Counted from the first letter of the stretch, positions 9,725 through 21,669 are shown. The stretch is DNA of 64,000 bases from an uncultured Reyranella sp. (GCF_945957355.1 NZ_CAMFKM010000006.1:248001-312000); one strand, 5' to 3'. The notes: generated by a model from the letters alone, not told the origin. Numbers and translations: made by a program.

Positions 9725-10942
9725 TCAGGAACCTTCGGCCGACATGACATCGCCGAACAGATCCCATGTCTCGCCCTTGAAGCGCGCGAGCTGCACCGAC
9801 TGGATCGGGTAATAGTCGGTCGGGCTGGTGTTGATCGTAATGCCCGGCAGCAGCAGCGGCAGCTTGTACTTCTGGTAGTTGGCCGCCTGCTTCATGACAT
9901 TCTCGCGGGTCAACGTGTCGCCGCACTTCTTCAGCGTCTCGAGCATCAGGTTGGAGACGGCGTAACCGAAGACATGGTTGGCGTCAGCCTTGTTGGCGCC
10001 CGGCATCCACTTGTCCATCCAGGCGACCCACGCCTTGAAGTCGTCGGTGTTCTCCCACTGCTTGTCCGTGGGGTCCTTGAGATACTGCGCCGTGATGATG
10101 CCCTGGCTGTTCTCGAGACCGGCCGGCTTCATCACCGAGCCCACCGAGGCGGACACGTTGTTGAGGTACTGCGCCGGCTTCCAGCCGATGTCGGCGGCCT
10201 TGCGGATCGCCTGGGCGGCGGCCTTGGGCGTCGCGATGTTGAAGAACACGTTGGCGCCGGAATCCTTGAGCTGGATCACTTGGCTGTCGACCGTCGGGTC
10301 CGTGACCTCGAAAGTCACGTGCTTGACGATCTTGCCGGTTTCCTTGCCCAGGCCTTCGCGGAAGCCTTCGTAGTAGTCCTTGCCGTAGTCGTCGTTCTGC
10401 ATCAGCACGCCGATCTTGGCGTCCTTGATGTTGGCCAGGATGTGCTTTGCATAGACGACGCCCTCGGTGTGGTAGTCGGGCTGGAAGCCCATCGTCCACG
10501 GGAACTCCTTGGGCTTGCCCCACTTCGACGCACCGGTCGCTACGTAAAGCTGCGGCACCTTCTTCTGGTTCATGTAGCGATGGATCGCCGTGTTGGTCGG
10601 CGTGCCGAGCGTGTTGAACAGGCACAGGACCTTGTCCTGCTCGACGAGCTGGCGCACCAGCTCGACCATCTTCGGCGGCGAATAGCCGTCATCGCGCGTG
10701 ATGAAGTTGATCTTGCGTCCGTTGACGCCGCCGGCCTCGTTAACCGACTTGAAGAACGCCTCGATCGTCTTGCCGATCTGGCCATATGACGATGCCGGGC
10801 CGCTATACGGGCCGGTATGGCCGATCTTGATTTCCTTGTCGGTCGCGCCGTCGTCGTACTTCTTCTGCGCAAAAGCCGACTTCGTGCCCAGAACCGCGAA
10901 GGCTGAAGCGCCCGCTACAAAACCACGCCTGCTCGTACGCAT
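9725..10942 (-). CDS. Branched-chain-type ABC transporter substrate-binding protein, copy 2
   Basis: This is a 405-residue periplasmic binding protein of the LivJ-like family and a clear paralogue of copy 1: long blocks are identical, for example LVEQ/MVEQ-DKVLCLFNTLGTPTN and the C-terminal FGD(V/I)MSAEGS. The N-terminus MRTSRRGFVAGASAFAVLG is a Tat signal. ATG at 10942 has GGGAGG about 7 bases upstream. The gene lies 98 bases after livM and is the natural partner of the permeases. The paralogues differ most around mature residues 30-60 and 270-290, regions that could change ligand preference; this is inference. Confidence 0.93.
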   Translation of the reverse strand: MRTSRRGFVAGASAFAVLGTKSAFAQKKYDDGATDKEIKIGHTGPYSGPASSYGQIGKTIEAFFKSVNEAGGVNGRKINFITRDDGYSPPKMVELVRQLVEQDKVLCLFNTLGTPTNTAIHRYMNQKKVPQLYVATGASKWGKPKEFPWTMGFQPDYHTEGVVYAKHILANIKDAKIGVLMQNDDYGKDYYEGFREGLGKETGKIVKHVTFEVTDPTVDSQVIQLKDSGANVFFNIATPKAAAQAIRKAADIGWKPAQYLNNVSASVGSVMKPAGLENSQGIITAQYLKDPTDKQWENTDDFKAWVAWMDKWMPGANKADANHVFGYAVSNLMLETLKKCGDTLTRENVMKQAANYQKYKLPLLLPGITINTSPTDYYPIQSVQLARFKGETWDLFGDVMSAEGS

Positions 10943-11040
10943 TGTTTTTCCTCCCAGTGTCTAACGTCTGCCGGAGCTTCGTCTCGATTCCGGCCAGAAA
11001 GAAGGCCGCCTTCCGGCGACTTTCGGACAAGGGGCCCGGG

Positions 11041-12048
11041 TTACGCCCGTGCACCCCGCAGCTTGCGGTAGGCCATGTACAGCCCGCCGGCGATGCCCAT
11101 CGGCATCAGATAGATGATGGCGATCAGCAGCACGCCGAAGACCGTGTAGGCGGAGAGATCGAACGGCAGGCCGAGGTCGTTGCGGATGAACTGGGTCAGG
11201 GACTGCGCCGAGTTGTCGACCAGCACGTAGAAGATGCCGCCGAGCACCGAGCCGAACAGCGAACCGATGCCGCCCACCACGAGACCGATCAGGAACTTGA
11301 TCGACAGGAAGATGCCGAAGCTGTCGGGCGCCACGAACGCGATTGCGGAGGCCGACAGCGCACCGGCGATGCCGGTATAGGCCGCGCTGATCCCGAAGGT
11401 CACCGTCTTGTAGAGCGCCGTGTCGATGCCCATCGTGTCGGCCGCCAGATACTGGTCGCGGATCGCCATCATGGCGCGGCCACTGCGGCTGTTCAGCAGG
11501 TTCGCCGCCCCCCAGAACAGCACGATCATGATCAGCAGGCAGAAATAGTAGAGCCACTGGTCTTCGCTGAGCGGCAGGCCGAACGGTACCTCCGGCTTCA
11601 TCAGCACGATGCCCTGCACGCCGCCGGTCAACCCTTCGAGCCACTTGTATTTCAAGATCTGGGGTACCGCGAGAGCGAGCGCGAAGGTCGCGAGCGCGAG
11701 GTAGTGACCTTCGAGCTTGAGCGCCGGCAGGCCGAACAGGTAGCCGACGATGAAGCAGACGATGGCCGCCGCCGGGATCGTCGCCCAATAGGGCACGTTC
11801 AGCTTGTCCATCAGGATGGCGGCGGTATAGGCGCCTACTGCGTAGAAGGCGCCGTGGCCCAGTGAGAACTGGCCGTTGAACCCGGTGAGCAGGTTCAGCC
11901 CCAGCACCGCGATCGCGGCAATGATCATCGTGCTGACCAGGAACAGGCGATAGTCGGAGACGACCTCCGGAAAGACCGGCTGCAGCAGCGGCACCAGCAC
12001 CGCGAGCACGATGACGCCCAGCACCCACTTCTTCGACGAGGCGGCCAT
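11041..12048 (-). CDS. livM: Branched-chain-type ABC transporter permease LivM
   Basis: This inner-membrane permease subunit (335 residues, BPD_transp_2 family) would form the channel with LivH. Multiple hydrophobic spans are visible. The conserved cytoplasmic coupling stretch is NLLTGFNGQFSLGHGAFYAVGAYT (residues about 52-75, shown here for recognition in two halves: NLLTGFNGQFSLG and HGAFYAVGAYT). The second family block RSGRAMMAIRDQYLAADTMGID contacts the ATPases. It starts 2 bases after the livH stop, showing tight operon organisation. The C-terminus ends in a basic tail (YRKLRGARA). Confidence 0.93.
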   Translation of the reverse strand: MAASSKKWVLGVIVLAVLVPLLQPVFPEVVSDYRLFLVSTMIIAAIAVLGLNLLTGFNGQFSLGHGAFYAVGAYTAAILMDKLNVPYWATIPAAAIVCFIVGYLFGLPALKLEGHYLALATFALALAVPQILKYKWLEGLTGGVQGIVLMKPEVPFGLPLSEDQWLYYFCLLIMIVLFWGAANLLNSRSGRAMMAIRDQYLAADTMGIDTALYKTVTFGISAAYTGIAGALSASAIAFVAPDSFGIFLSIKFLIGLVVGGIGSLFGSVLGGIFYVLVDNSAQSLTQFIRNDLGLPFDLSAYTVFGVLLIAIIYLMPMGIAGGLYMAYRKLRGARA

Positions 12049-12050
12049 GA

Positions 12051-12956
12051 TCAGACCCTCCTCACGACGACCCGGCCGAACAGGCCGGCGGGTTTTACCG
12101 TAAGGACGAAGATGACGATGATCAGCGCCACCGTGAGCTTCTCGCCGTTGCCGATGATGTAGATGCCGGTCGCCTTCTCGATCTGGTTGCCGGCGTAGGC
12201 CACCATGTTCTCGAGGATGCCGACGATGAAGCCGCCGGCCACCGCGCCCGCCGGATTGGAGATGCCGCCGACCAGGGCGCTCGCGAAGGCATAGAGCAGG
12301 ATGCCGCCCATCATATTGGGCTCGAGATAGACGATGTGGGCGACCATGATGCCCGCCACCGCCCCCACCGAGGCCGCGAGGCCCCAGCCCAGGGCCAGCA
12401 TCCAGTCGACGCGGACGCCCACCAGCCGTGCCATCTGCGGGTTCTGCGCCGCCGCACGCATGGCGAGGCCGAGCGGCGTGTAGCGAAAGAAGACGAACAG
12501 AAGTCCCAGGACGATCAGCGTGACCAGGACCACGCCCAGCTGATGGGGCCCGATCACCCCGGCAATGCCGAACTCGGCCTTGGGAAAGGGTGACGGGAAT
12601 TCCTTGATCAGGTAGCTCCAGAAGGCGCCGGCCATCGAATTGAAGATCGCCAGCAGGCCGATAAACACCACGATGATCGACAGGACCGGGGCGTTGTGCA
12701 GCGGCCTCAGGATGAGCCGCTCGATCAGGACACCCATGGCGAAGGAGATCAGCACGGTGAGGATGAAGGCGAGCCAGAAGCTCATCCCCCAGTCCATGAG
12801 CTGCCAGGAAATGTAGGTGCTGAACATCGCCATCTCGCCCTGGGCGAAATTGATGTGATCGGTCGACACGTAGATCATGACCAGCGCGAGAGCCACGCAG
12901 GCATAGATGGCGCCATTGGCGAGGCCGGAGGCGATCTGCTGGAGAAACTGTTCCAT
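12051..12956 (-). CDS. livH: Branched-chain-type ABC transporter permease LivH
   Basis: This is the second channel subunit (301 residues, BPD_transp_2). The N-terminus IASGLANGAIYACVALALVMIY is the family's first span, followed by INFAQGEMAMFSTY, the LivH signature. The coupling loop RYTPLGLAMRAAAQNPQMA (near residue 160) is typical of LivH. The start is 10 bases after the livF stop. Eight or so hydrophobic spans are apparent. Nothing is truncated. Confidence 0.93.
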   Translation of the reverse strand: MEQFLQQIASGLANGAIYACVALALVMIYVSTDHINFAQGEMAMFSTYISWQLMDWGMSFWLAFILTVLISFAMGVLIERLILRPLHNAPVLSIIVVFIGLLAIFNSMAGAFWSYLIKEFPSPFPKAEFGIAGVIGPHQLGVVLVTLIVLGLLFVFFRYTPLGLAMRAAAQNPQMARLVGVRVDWMLALGWGLAASVGAVAGIMVAHIVYLEPNMMGGILLYAFASALVGGISNPAGAVAGGFIVGILENMVAYAGNQIEKATGIYIIGNGEKLTVALIIVIFVLTVKPAGLFGRVVVRRV

Positions 12957-12966
12957 TACGTCTGCC

Positions 12967-13679
<713 letters not shown>

Positions 13680-13680
<1 letters not shown>

Positions 13681-14468
13681 TACGCGGTCCCCAGGTAGGC
13701 GCGGATCACTTCCGGATCGCGCTGCACTTCGGCGGGCGTGCCGTCGGCGATCTTCCTGCCGAAATCGATCGCGACCACCTTGTCCGACACCGACATCACC
13801 AGGCTCATGTGATGCTCGACCAGCAGGACGGTGACATTCTGAAGGTCGCGAACGCGCTTGATCTGGCTCTTCAGGACCTCGATCTCGTCGTGGTTCAGAC
13901 CCGCAGCCGGCTCGTCGAGCAGCAGCAGCTTGGGGCTGGACGCCAACGCACGGGCAAGCTCGACCCTCTTGCGGATGGGGAACGGCAGTGGCCCCGCCAT
14001 GGCGTCGGTGAAGGGCACGAGATCCATGAACTCGATCAGTTCGAGGGAGCGCCTGGTGATCGCCTCCTCCTCGACCTTGACCTTGGGAACCCGCACGGCA
14101 TTTTCGAAGAAGCTGGTCGAGCTGACGCTGTGGCAACCGACCTTGACGTTGTCGAGCACCGACATCTTGTCGAACAGCGCCACGTTCTGGAACGTCCGCC
14201 CGATGCCGATCCGGGGGATGGCGTGCCGGGGCTGGTCGAGGATGGTCCGCCCTTCGAACTGCACGTCGCCGCTATTGGGCGTGTAAAGCCGGCTCAGGCA
14301 ATTGAACAGGGTCGTCTTGCCGGCGCCATTGGGCCCGATCAGCCCGGCGATCTGGCCGCCGAAGACATCGAAGGTTACGCCGTCGAGGGCGACGATGCCG
14401 CCGAACCGGACAGACACGTCGCGCACGCTGAGCAGCGGCGAGCCGCGGGATGAAGTTGGTCCTGCCAT
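13680..14468 (-). CDS. livG: Branched-chain-type ABC transporter ATPase LivG
   Basis: This 262-residue ATPase is the first gene of the liv operon. Walker A is GPNGAGKT (residues 45-52) and Walker B LLLLDEPAAGLNHDE. The LivG-specific C-terminal extension ends PEVIRAYLG. The ABC signature is atypical: where LSGGQ is expected it reads LPFPIRKRVELARAL, a degenerate signature known in some LivG-type proteins. LivF keeps a canonical signature, so the heterodimer would have one consensus and one degenerate site. The start is ATG at 14468; 260 bases separate it from the divergent EF-hand gene. Confidence 0.93.
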
Positions 14469-14667
14469 GTGAATGCGGATTCCGCTGGCCAGCGCATTAC
14501 ACGCGCCGACGTGGCGAAATTACCCTGTCCTCCCAAGTACTTGCGACCCTTCTTCGGAGTCTGCATTTCAATTACGATGGCTCATCCCGCGCGAACACGC
14601 AACTCAAATGGAACGATGCCATGCTTTCGGCGCGATTGCGCCGCAGGTTGGCTTTGGTTAGCGGACA

Positions 14668-14696
14668 TTGACATGCCGCTCTTTGCAACCGATACG
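14668..14696 (+). promoter_or_regulatory. Candidate sigma-70 promoter of the large EF-hand gene
   Basis: A consensus -35 (TTGACA, 14668-14673) is followed by a 17-base spacer and GATACG (14691-14696), which matches the -10 consensus at only three positions. It lies 32 bases before the ATG at 14729, a suitable distance. The rest of the 14469-14728 gap should also hold the livG promoter, which I could not pinpoint. Confidence 0.45.
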
Positions 14697-14728
14697 AAAA
14701 CTCCCCTTCCAAAAGCGGGCTCACCGCA

Positions 14729-15826
14729 ATGAATCGCATGTTCCGCTCGACCCTCTTCCTGACTGCTGCGGCCTGCCTCGCCATCCCGGCCATGGCACAG
14801 ACTCCGCCGACCCAGGCTTGGCCCCAGAACCGTCCGCCGGCCCAGGCGGCTCCTCCTGCCCCCGCGCAGCCCGCGGCTCCGCCGGCCGCGACGCCGCCGG
14901 CCGCCGCCGCGGCACCCACCCCCGGCGGCGCAGTTCCACTGCCCCAGTGGTTCGTCGACATTGACGTCAACAAGAAGGGTGAGATCACCCGTGCCGAATT
15001 CCTGAAGTACCGGATGAAGTCCTTCGAGACGCTCGACACCAACAAGGACAACAAGCTCTCGCTCGAGGAGTTCATCAAGGTCGTCGAACCGCCGGTGACG
15101 CCCGCCGATGCGCCGGGCCTGCCGCCGCTCGAGGAGCGCCGCACCCGCGCCCGCGCCGAGTTCCAGAATCTCGACACGAACCGCGACGGCGTCGTCGACC
15201 GCGGCGAGGCGGAGGCGCTGGTCCATTCGGAATTCAACAACTACGACACCGACCGCGACAACAAGGTCACGGAGCCCGAGGTTCGCCTGATCATCCAGCG
15301 CGCGATGCAGCGCGAGGCGGCGGAACGCCAGCAGGCCGAGGCCCGTCGCCGGCAGGGCATGATGACCCTGAACGAGTTCATGGACATGCAGCTGCGGCAG
15401 GGCGACCAGCTCGACAAGAACAAGGACACGAAGATCAGCGGCGCGGAATACGTCATTCTGGCCGGCCCGGCGGATGGGCCGCAGGCCAAGAACCTGTTGC
15501 CGTTCGACATGCGCAAGAAGATCGCCATGCGCAAGTTCGCCGAGATCGACACCAACAAGGACGGCCAGATCGACCGCGTCGAACTGAGCGGCTATGCGCT
15601 GAAACAGTTCGAAGAGATGGACCTCAACAAGGACCGTTTCATCAGCGAGGAAGAGTTCAAGAAGGCGCAGGAGGCGGAAGCCGCGAAGATCCGTGCCATC
15701 GTGCAGACGATGATGCCGGCCCAGCAGCCGGCGCAGCCCCGGCCGGCTCAGCCCCAGCCGCGCGGCGGCCAACCGGCTCCGGCGCCCTCCGGTCCACCGC
15801 CGGGCCTGCCGCAGGGCACGCGCTAA
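14729..15826 (+). CDS. Secreted multi-EF-hand protein (about 7 loops)
   Basis: This 365-residue exported protein has about seven EF-hand-like loops: DIDVNKKGEITRAE, DTNKDNKLSLEE, DTNRDGVVDRGE, DTDRDNKVTEPE, DKNKDTKISGAE, DTNKDGQIDRVE and DLNKDRFISEEE. Some (1, 2, 4, 5, 7) lack the central Gly at position 6 or carry substitutions, so affinity may vary. The Sec signal is MNRMFRSTLFLTAAACLAIPAMA. A Pro/Ala-rich segment (residues 24-70) and a Pro/Gln/Gly-rich tail (from about 332) flank the calcium region, as in surface or periplasmic spacers. Function is unknown. A clear terminator follows. Confidence 0.9.
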   Translation: MNRMFRSTLFLTAAACLAIPAMAQTPPTQAWPQNRPPAQAAPPAPAQPAAPPAATPPAAAAAPTPGGAVPLPQWFVDIDVNKKGEITRAEFLKYRMKSFETLDTNKDNKLSLEEFIKVVEPPVTPADAPGLPPLEERRTRARAEFQNLDTNRDGVVDRGEAEALVHSEFNNYDTDRDNKVTEPEVRLIIQRAMQREAAERQQAEARRRQGMMTLNEFMDMQLRQGDQLDKNKDTKISGAEYVILAGPADGPQAKNLLPFDMRKKIAMRKFAEIDTNKDGQIDRVELSGYALKQFEEMDLNKDRFISEEEFKKAQEAEAAKIRAIVQTMMPAQQPAQPRPAQPQPRGGQPAPAPSGPPPGLPQGTR

Positions 15827-15842
15827 GCATTCCTGGAAATCG

Positions 15843-15878
15843 AAAGCCGCGGGTCCGAAAGGCCCGCGGCTTTTTTTT
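15843..15878 (+). terminator. Intrinsic terminator after the large EF-hand gene
   Basis: An 11-bp perfect stem AAAGCCGCGGG / CCCGCGGCTTT with a short CCGAAAGG-type loop is followed by eight T residues. It lies 17 bases after the EF-hand stop and 17 before the convergent glmS stop. The minus-strand side has only a weak T-run, so it is primarily a plus-strand terminator. Confidence 0.93.
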
Positions 15879-15895
15879 GCGCCCGCCCGAGAGCG

Positions 15896-17719
<1,824 letters not shown>

Positions 17720-17746
17720 GGGATCTGTCTCGACCGAGAGAGGGGA

Positions 17747-19120
17747 CTATTTCTTGCCGGACCGTTCTGCCGCAGCCTTCTTGAGGGCCGCGGCGCGGTC
17801 CTTCAGTTTCGCACGAAGCGCCGCCGCGCGCCCCTTCTTCGTGACCTGGCGGGCGCGGCCGAAGACCAGGGCGCCGACCGGAACGTCCTCCGTCACCACG
17901 CTGCCCGCCGTCACGTTGGCGCCCCTGCCGACCTTGAGCGGCGCCACCAGGGAGCTGTTGGAGCCGATGAACACGTCGGCGCCGATGATCGTCCGGTGCT
18001 TGCCGTAGCCGTCGTAGTTCACCGCGATCGTGCCAGCGCCGATGTTGCTGCCCGCCCCGATGTCGGAATCGCCCAGATAGGCCAGGTGGTTGGCCTTGGC
18101 GCCCTTCGCCATCCGCGTCGCCTTGAGCTCGACGAAGTTGCCGATGTGGACGCCGTCGGCCACCTCCGAGCCCGGCCGGATCCGGGCGAACGGCCCGACC
18201 AGCACGCCCCTGCCGATGCGCGCACCCTCGATGTCGCAGAAAGCATTGATGACGGTATCCGATCCGACACTCACCCCCGGCCCGAAACGCACGTTGGGAC
18301 CGATCGCGACGTCGGTGCCGAACTTCGTATCGGCTGACAGCCAGACCGTGCCGGGATCGGTCATGGTGACGCCGCCCGCCATGGCGGCGGCGCGCAGCCG
18401 CTGCTGCAGCGCCTGCTCGGCCGCCGCCAGCTCGGCCCGGGAGTTGATGCCCTGGAACTCAGCCTCATCGCCCGCCACGGCGATCGCCCTGCGGCCGGCT
18501 TCACGGGCCAGACGCACGGCATCGGTCAGGTAGAATTCGCGCTTCGCATTGTCGTTGCGTATGGCGCCGAGCAGCGAGGCGATCAGCCTGCCGTCGATAC
18601 ACATGACGCCGGAGTTGGAGAAAGCGACCGTCCGTTCGGTCTCGTCGGCATCCCTGCTCTCGACGATCTTCACCAACTCGCCGTCCTGGACGATCAGGCG
18701 GCCGTAGGGCGTAGGATCGCGGGCAATGAAGCCCAGTACGCCGACGGCGGCTCCGGCCTTGCGGCAGGCCGCGACCAGCTTCCGCAGGCTTGCCGTCGTC
18801 ACGAGCGGCGCGTCGCCGAACACGACCAGCACCGGCCCGTCATGCCCCTTCAGGGCGCCGAGGGCCGCCTTGGCCGCGTGCCCCGTTCCCAGCGGCTTGG
18901 TCTGAACCACCGTCGGATGCGGCGCAAAAGCCTCTGCCACCCCGGTGGCGCCGGGCGCGACCACGCCGACGACGAGGCTGGGCTTCAGCGCCTCTGCATT
19001 GGCCAGAACGTGCGCCACCATGGGCCGGTTGGCCAGCCGATGCAGGACCTTCGGCAGCCTCGACTTCATGCGGGTGCCGGCACCGGCTGCCAGGACGACC
19101 ACGGCAATGGGTGATTTCAT
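17747..19120 (-). CDS. glmU: Bifunctional UDP-GlcNAc pyrophosphorylase / GlcN-1-P acetyltransferase
   Basis: This enzyme acetylates glucosamine-1-phosphate and then uridylylates it to UDP-GlcNAc. The N-terminal nucleotidyltransferase domain has LAAGAGTRMKSRLPKVLH (residues 10-27). The C-terminal half, from about residue 250, is a left-handed beta helix of hexapeptide repeats with GNFVELKATRMAKGAKANHL and the acetyl-CoA/active-site stretch YLGDSDIGAGSNIGAGTI. Lysine-rich alpha-helical residues end the protein. Length 457 is typical. It is upstream of glmS and divergent from gph (59 bases between starts). Confidence 0.97.
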   Translation of the reverse strand: MKSPIAVVVLAAGAGTRMKSRLPKVLHRLANRPMVAHVLANAEALKPSLVVGVVAPGATGVAEAFAPHPTVVQTKPLGTGHAAKAALGALKGHDGPVLVVFGDAPLVTTASLRKLVAACRKAGAAVGVLGFIARDPTPYGRLIVQDGELVKIVESRDADETERTVAFSNSGVMCIDGRLIASLLGAIRNDNAKREFYLTDAVRLAREAGRRAIAVAGDEAEFQGINSRAELAAAEQALQQRLRAAAMAGGVTMTDPGTVWLSADTKFGTDVAIGPNVRFGPGVSVGSDTVINAFCDIEGARIGRGVLVGPFARIRPGSEVADGVHIGNFVELKATRMAKGAKANHLAYLGDSDIGAGSNIGAGTIAVNYDGYGKHRTIIGADVFIGSNSSLVAPLKVGRGANVTAGSVVTEDVPVGALVFGRARQVTKKGRAAALRAKLKDRAAALKKAAAERSGKK

Positions 19121-19179
19121 GCCTGTCGGATGCCATGGGGCTGGCGGACGGGCAAGGCGGATGTGGTAGAGGAACGAGC

Positions 19180-19884
19180 ATGCAAACAGATGCCGGAAAA
19201 CTCATCGCCGCCCGTTTCGACACGGTCCTCTACGACCTCGACGGTACCCTGATCGACAGCGCCAAGGACATGCAGCTCGCGGTCAGCAACGTCCTTGCAG
19301 ACCATGGCCTGCCGCCCGTGACCGAGGACGATGTGCGGATCTTCATGGGCCAGGGCAGCAAGGTCACCATGGGCAAGGCCTTCGCCAAGCACGGCAAGTC
19401 CCTGGACGACGAGGCGCTGACCACTGTGACGCGCGAGTTCGTGCGCTATTACGAGGCCGACCCGATCAGCCATACCACCGCATTCGCCGGGGTCGCCGAC
19501 GTGGTTGAATCCTTCGCCGGCCTCGGACTGAAGCAGGGCGTCTGCACCAACAAGTTCGAGAAGCCCTCGCGCATGATCCTCGAGCACCTGAAGCTGATGC
19601 CGCCGATCAGCGACGTGGCCGGTGCCGACAGCTTCCCGGTGCGCAAGCCCGACCCACGCCACATCCTCATGCTGCTGGAGCGCATGGGCGGCGATCCCAG
19701 GCGCGCCGTCATGATCGGCGATTCGACGCACGATGCAGAGGCCGCCCGCGGCGCCGGAATCCCGGCCGTCCTGGTGAGCTGGGGCTACACCGCCAGGCCC
19801 GCGAGCGAACTGGGTGCCGATGCCGTGATCGACCGCTTCGACGCCCTGCCCCAGGCGCTGGCCCGACTCGCATCGGCCCGTTGA
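19180..19884 (+). CDS. gph: HAD phosphatase, phosphoglycolate phosphatase type
   Basis: This HAD-superfamily hydrolase (234 residues) has motif I YDLDGTLIDSA, with nucleophile Asp19 and acid Asp21, a helical cap (residues about 30-100), motif II CTNKFEKPSR, a motif III lysine in RKPDPRHI, and motif IV MIGDSTHDAEAARGAG. Gph removes 2-phosphoglycolate arising from DNA repair; other small phosphate esters cannot be excluded. The start is ATG at 19180 with GAGGAA 6 bases upstream; the frame is open further 5' but that overlaps the glmU start region. The tRNA-Val gene follows 35 bases after the stop. Confidence 0.9.
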   Translation: MQTDAGKLIAARFDTVLYDLDGTLIDSAKDMQLAVSNVLADHGLPPVTEDDVRIFMGQGSKVTMGKAFAKHGKSLDDEALTTVTREFVRYYEADPISHTTAFAGVADVVESFAGLGLKQGVCTNKFEKPSRMILEHLKLMPPISDVAGADSFPVRKPDPRHILMLLERMGGDPRRAVMIGDSTHDAEAARGAGIPAVLVSWGYTARPASELGADAVIDRFDALPQALARLASAR

Positions 19885-19919
19885 CGACCACGCCCGCCTG
19901 CCCTATACGCCCCGCTTCC

Positions 19920-19994
19920 GGGCGCTTAGCTCAGCGGGAGAGCACACCCTTCACACGGGTGGGGTCGTAGGTTCAATCCCTACAGCGCCCACCA
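19920..19994 (+). tRNA. tRNA-Val, anticodon CAC
   Basis: All cloverleaf parts can be folded: a 7-bp acceptor (GGGCGCT / AGCGCCC), D arm with GCTC/GAGC, anticodon stem CACCC/GGGTG with loop TTCACAC (anticodon CAC, reading GTG valine codons), a five-base variable loop, T arm GTAGG-TTCAATC-CCTAC, discriminator A and genomically encoded CCA. The accessory block starts just downstream, although no duplicated tRNA 3' end was found. Confidence 0.96.
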
Positions 19995-20131
19995 CTTACC
20001 TCTCTGATTTCATTTCTCTTTCTTGATTTCAGCGTCGTTGGTGGACAGGAACGAAACCGGCAAATCGGTGCGTGCAATGCACCTCCCCGCAGCAAACTGG
20101 GGGCAAGGCCGGGCAAAGCCCTCAGGCTGTT

Positions 20132-21460
20132 TCAGCCAATCTCGCGCACTGCCCGTTCGACCACATCCATGTCGAGCAGCATTTGGTCGGGCAGTCCGCC
20201 TTCCGCGAGACTCGACACGTGAAAGCCCTCGTAACCTCGGATGGCGCCGATCAGCAACTGGTTGACGGCGGGTCTGGTGCGGAGCTCGATCAGCCTGGCC
20301 TGCGGATTGGCGTTGAAGAGCATCATATGCAGCGCAGAACCCGATGCCCCGGCGACGTGCGTCGCATTGGCGACGATGGCGACCTGTTCCTCGAACGCCA
20401 GCAGTTCGGGCTGCAGAATCTCATAGCCTTGCCCACGGAAGAAGGTCTCTGCCTCTTCTTCATTGCGGATCACAGCCTCAGGCCGAACGGCGGCACGCTC
20501 TGCTCCGAAAGCCCGCCGGCTGAGATAGACCTTTTCGGGCGTCCGTCCATTGCCGAGGCGGAATTTCAGCATCCGCTCCCTCAAGTGATCGAAGATGGTG
20601 CACATGCCGGGCGAAGCCCAGACGCCCGGCCAGAATTGAGAGGACGGCAGGATGAGATTGCTTACCCTGAGATCGCGCGTGGCAACGACCTTGATCCGGG
20701 ACGGCTGCACGTTCAGCGCCTTCAGGATGGCCGATGCAAAGGGAGGCACGATCAACCGGTCGGCCCAGCTGTGGAACACAAGCGGGATCGAATGATCAGC
20801 CTTCGTTAGGTACCAGGCGCACGCCAGGGACTCGAGGAGAAAATGACCGAAATGGTGAGACCAGCGGCCGAGATAGACGCAGGTGTCATGGATGCTGTCG
20901 GCTTCCTCGATACGGGCACGCTCCAATACAGGGGCGTTAATGCGCCTGTTCCAACGGTGCTGCGTCAGCGCATCCTGTTCCAGGAACTCGGGCACGATGT
21001 GCCCGCCATTGCGATACACACCGCCGGAAAACGTGCGCGGCGGCAATGTCGGGTCCCTCTGTCTGGACACCAGGGCGTTCGGGATCTCCTCGACTTCGAG
21101 CGGACGTGCGTCCTCCTCCGCGAGTACATAGCGGCTGTCCGGATCGAGGTTGAAGAACGTCAACCGGCCATCGCTCCGCCGCCAAATCGGAGCACCTCCC
21201 TGTTGCGGCGGAGACAGATGACGTTCCTGCCGCCTTCCTTCCGATCCGACCTGCCTGACACGCGGCGAGAGCAGACTTAGAGGCTCGGCGAGCACTCTCA
21301 TCGCTCGGGCCAATGGGCGAGTCGCAACCTGCTCAAACTCGACGAATGGTCGAGCCACATCGACCCTTCTCTTCCTTTTCCTTTCGGCTTTGCGTGCCTG
21401 ACGCCTCAGCAGCTTCGCAGTAGGCAAGCCCTCGGAATTGGAAGTTGGCCGGTCTTTCAT
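20132..21460 (-). CDS. GT61-type (DUF563) glycosyltransferase family protein
   Basis: This 442-residue soluble protein has the glycosyltransferase family 61 signature. HHFGHFLLESLACAWYL (middle of the protein) corresponds to the family's conserved GH-x-LL-x motif. KVYLSRRAFGAERA and the C-terminal VAIVANATHVAGASGSALHMMLF match the nucleotide-sugar-binding half. The N-terminal 45 residues are very basic (LLRRQARKAERKRKRR), possibly membrane- or nucleic-acid-proximal. The family transfers sugars such as xylose or GlcNAc onto glycans; bacterial members are usually in capsule or LPS loci. It is convergent with the tRNA side and divergent from the sulfotransferase-like gene. Confidence 0.78.
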   Translation of the reverse strand: MKDRPTSNSEGLPTAKLLRRQARKAERKRKRRVDVARPFVEFEQVATRPLARAMRVLAEPLSLLSPRVRQVGSEGRRQERHLSPPQQGGAPIWRRSDGRLTFFNLDPDSRYVLAEEDARPLEVEEIPNALVSRQRDPTLPPRTFSGGVYRNGGHIVPEFLEQDALTQHRWNRRINAPVLERARIEEADSIHDTCVYLGRWSHHFGHFLLESLACAWYLTKADHSIPLVFHSWADRLIVPPFASAILKALNVQPSRIKVVATRDLRVSNLILPSSQFWPGVWASPGMCTIFDHLRERMLKFRLGNGRTPEKVYLSRRAFGAERAAVRPEAVIRNEEEAETFFRGQGYEILQPELLAFEEQVAIVANATHVAGASGSALHMMLFNANPQARLIELRTRPAVNQLLIGAIRGYEGFHVSSLAEGGLPDQMLLDMDVVERAVREIG

Positions 21461-21669
21461 CCTATGTCCTCAACCTGAGCTTACGTGCCTCTCTGTGCTG
21501 CTCGCTATCAAGATATCGGAAGCATTGGTGTAAAAAAGCACCCGCCCCAACCGACACCGAAAGGGCTCAACGTCGCCATTTCCTTATGCAACGCTTTCGG
21601 CACACGCTGCTCTCCGGTCCTCGCTGGGGGTTGATCGACTGAGCCGCGCTTTCGTGATTGAATGGCTCG

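Noticed and set aside
8300..10789. Very long open frame on the plus strand opposite the binding-protein genes
   Set aside because: It is antisense to two well-supported genes; the product is rich in His/Arg/Gly/Leu with no recognisable domain, as expected for a mirror frame in GC-rich coding DNA.
13681..14136. Apparent N-terminal extension of LivF
   Set aside because: It lies in another frame of livG; the TAATG overlap and family N-terminus set the start at 13680.
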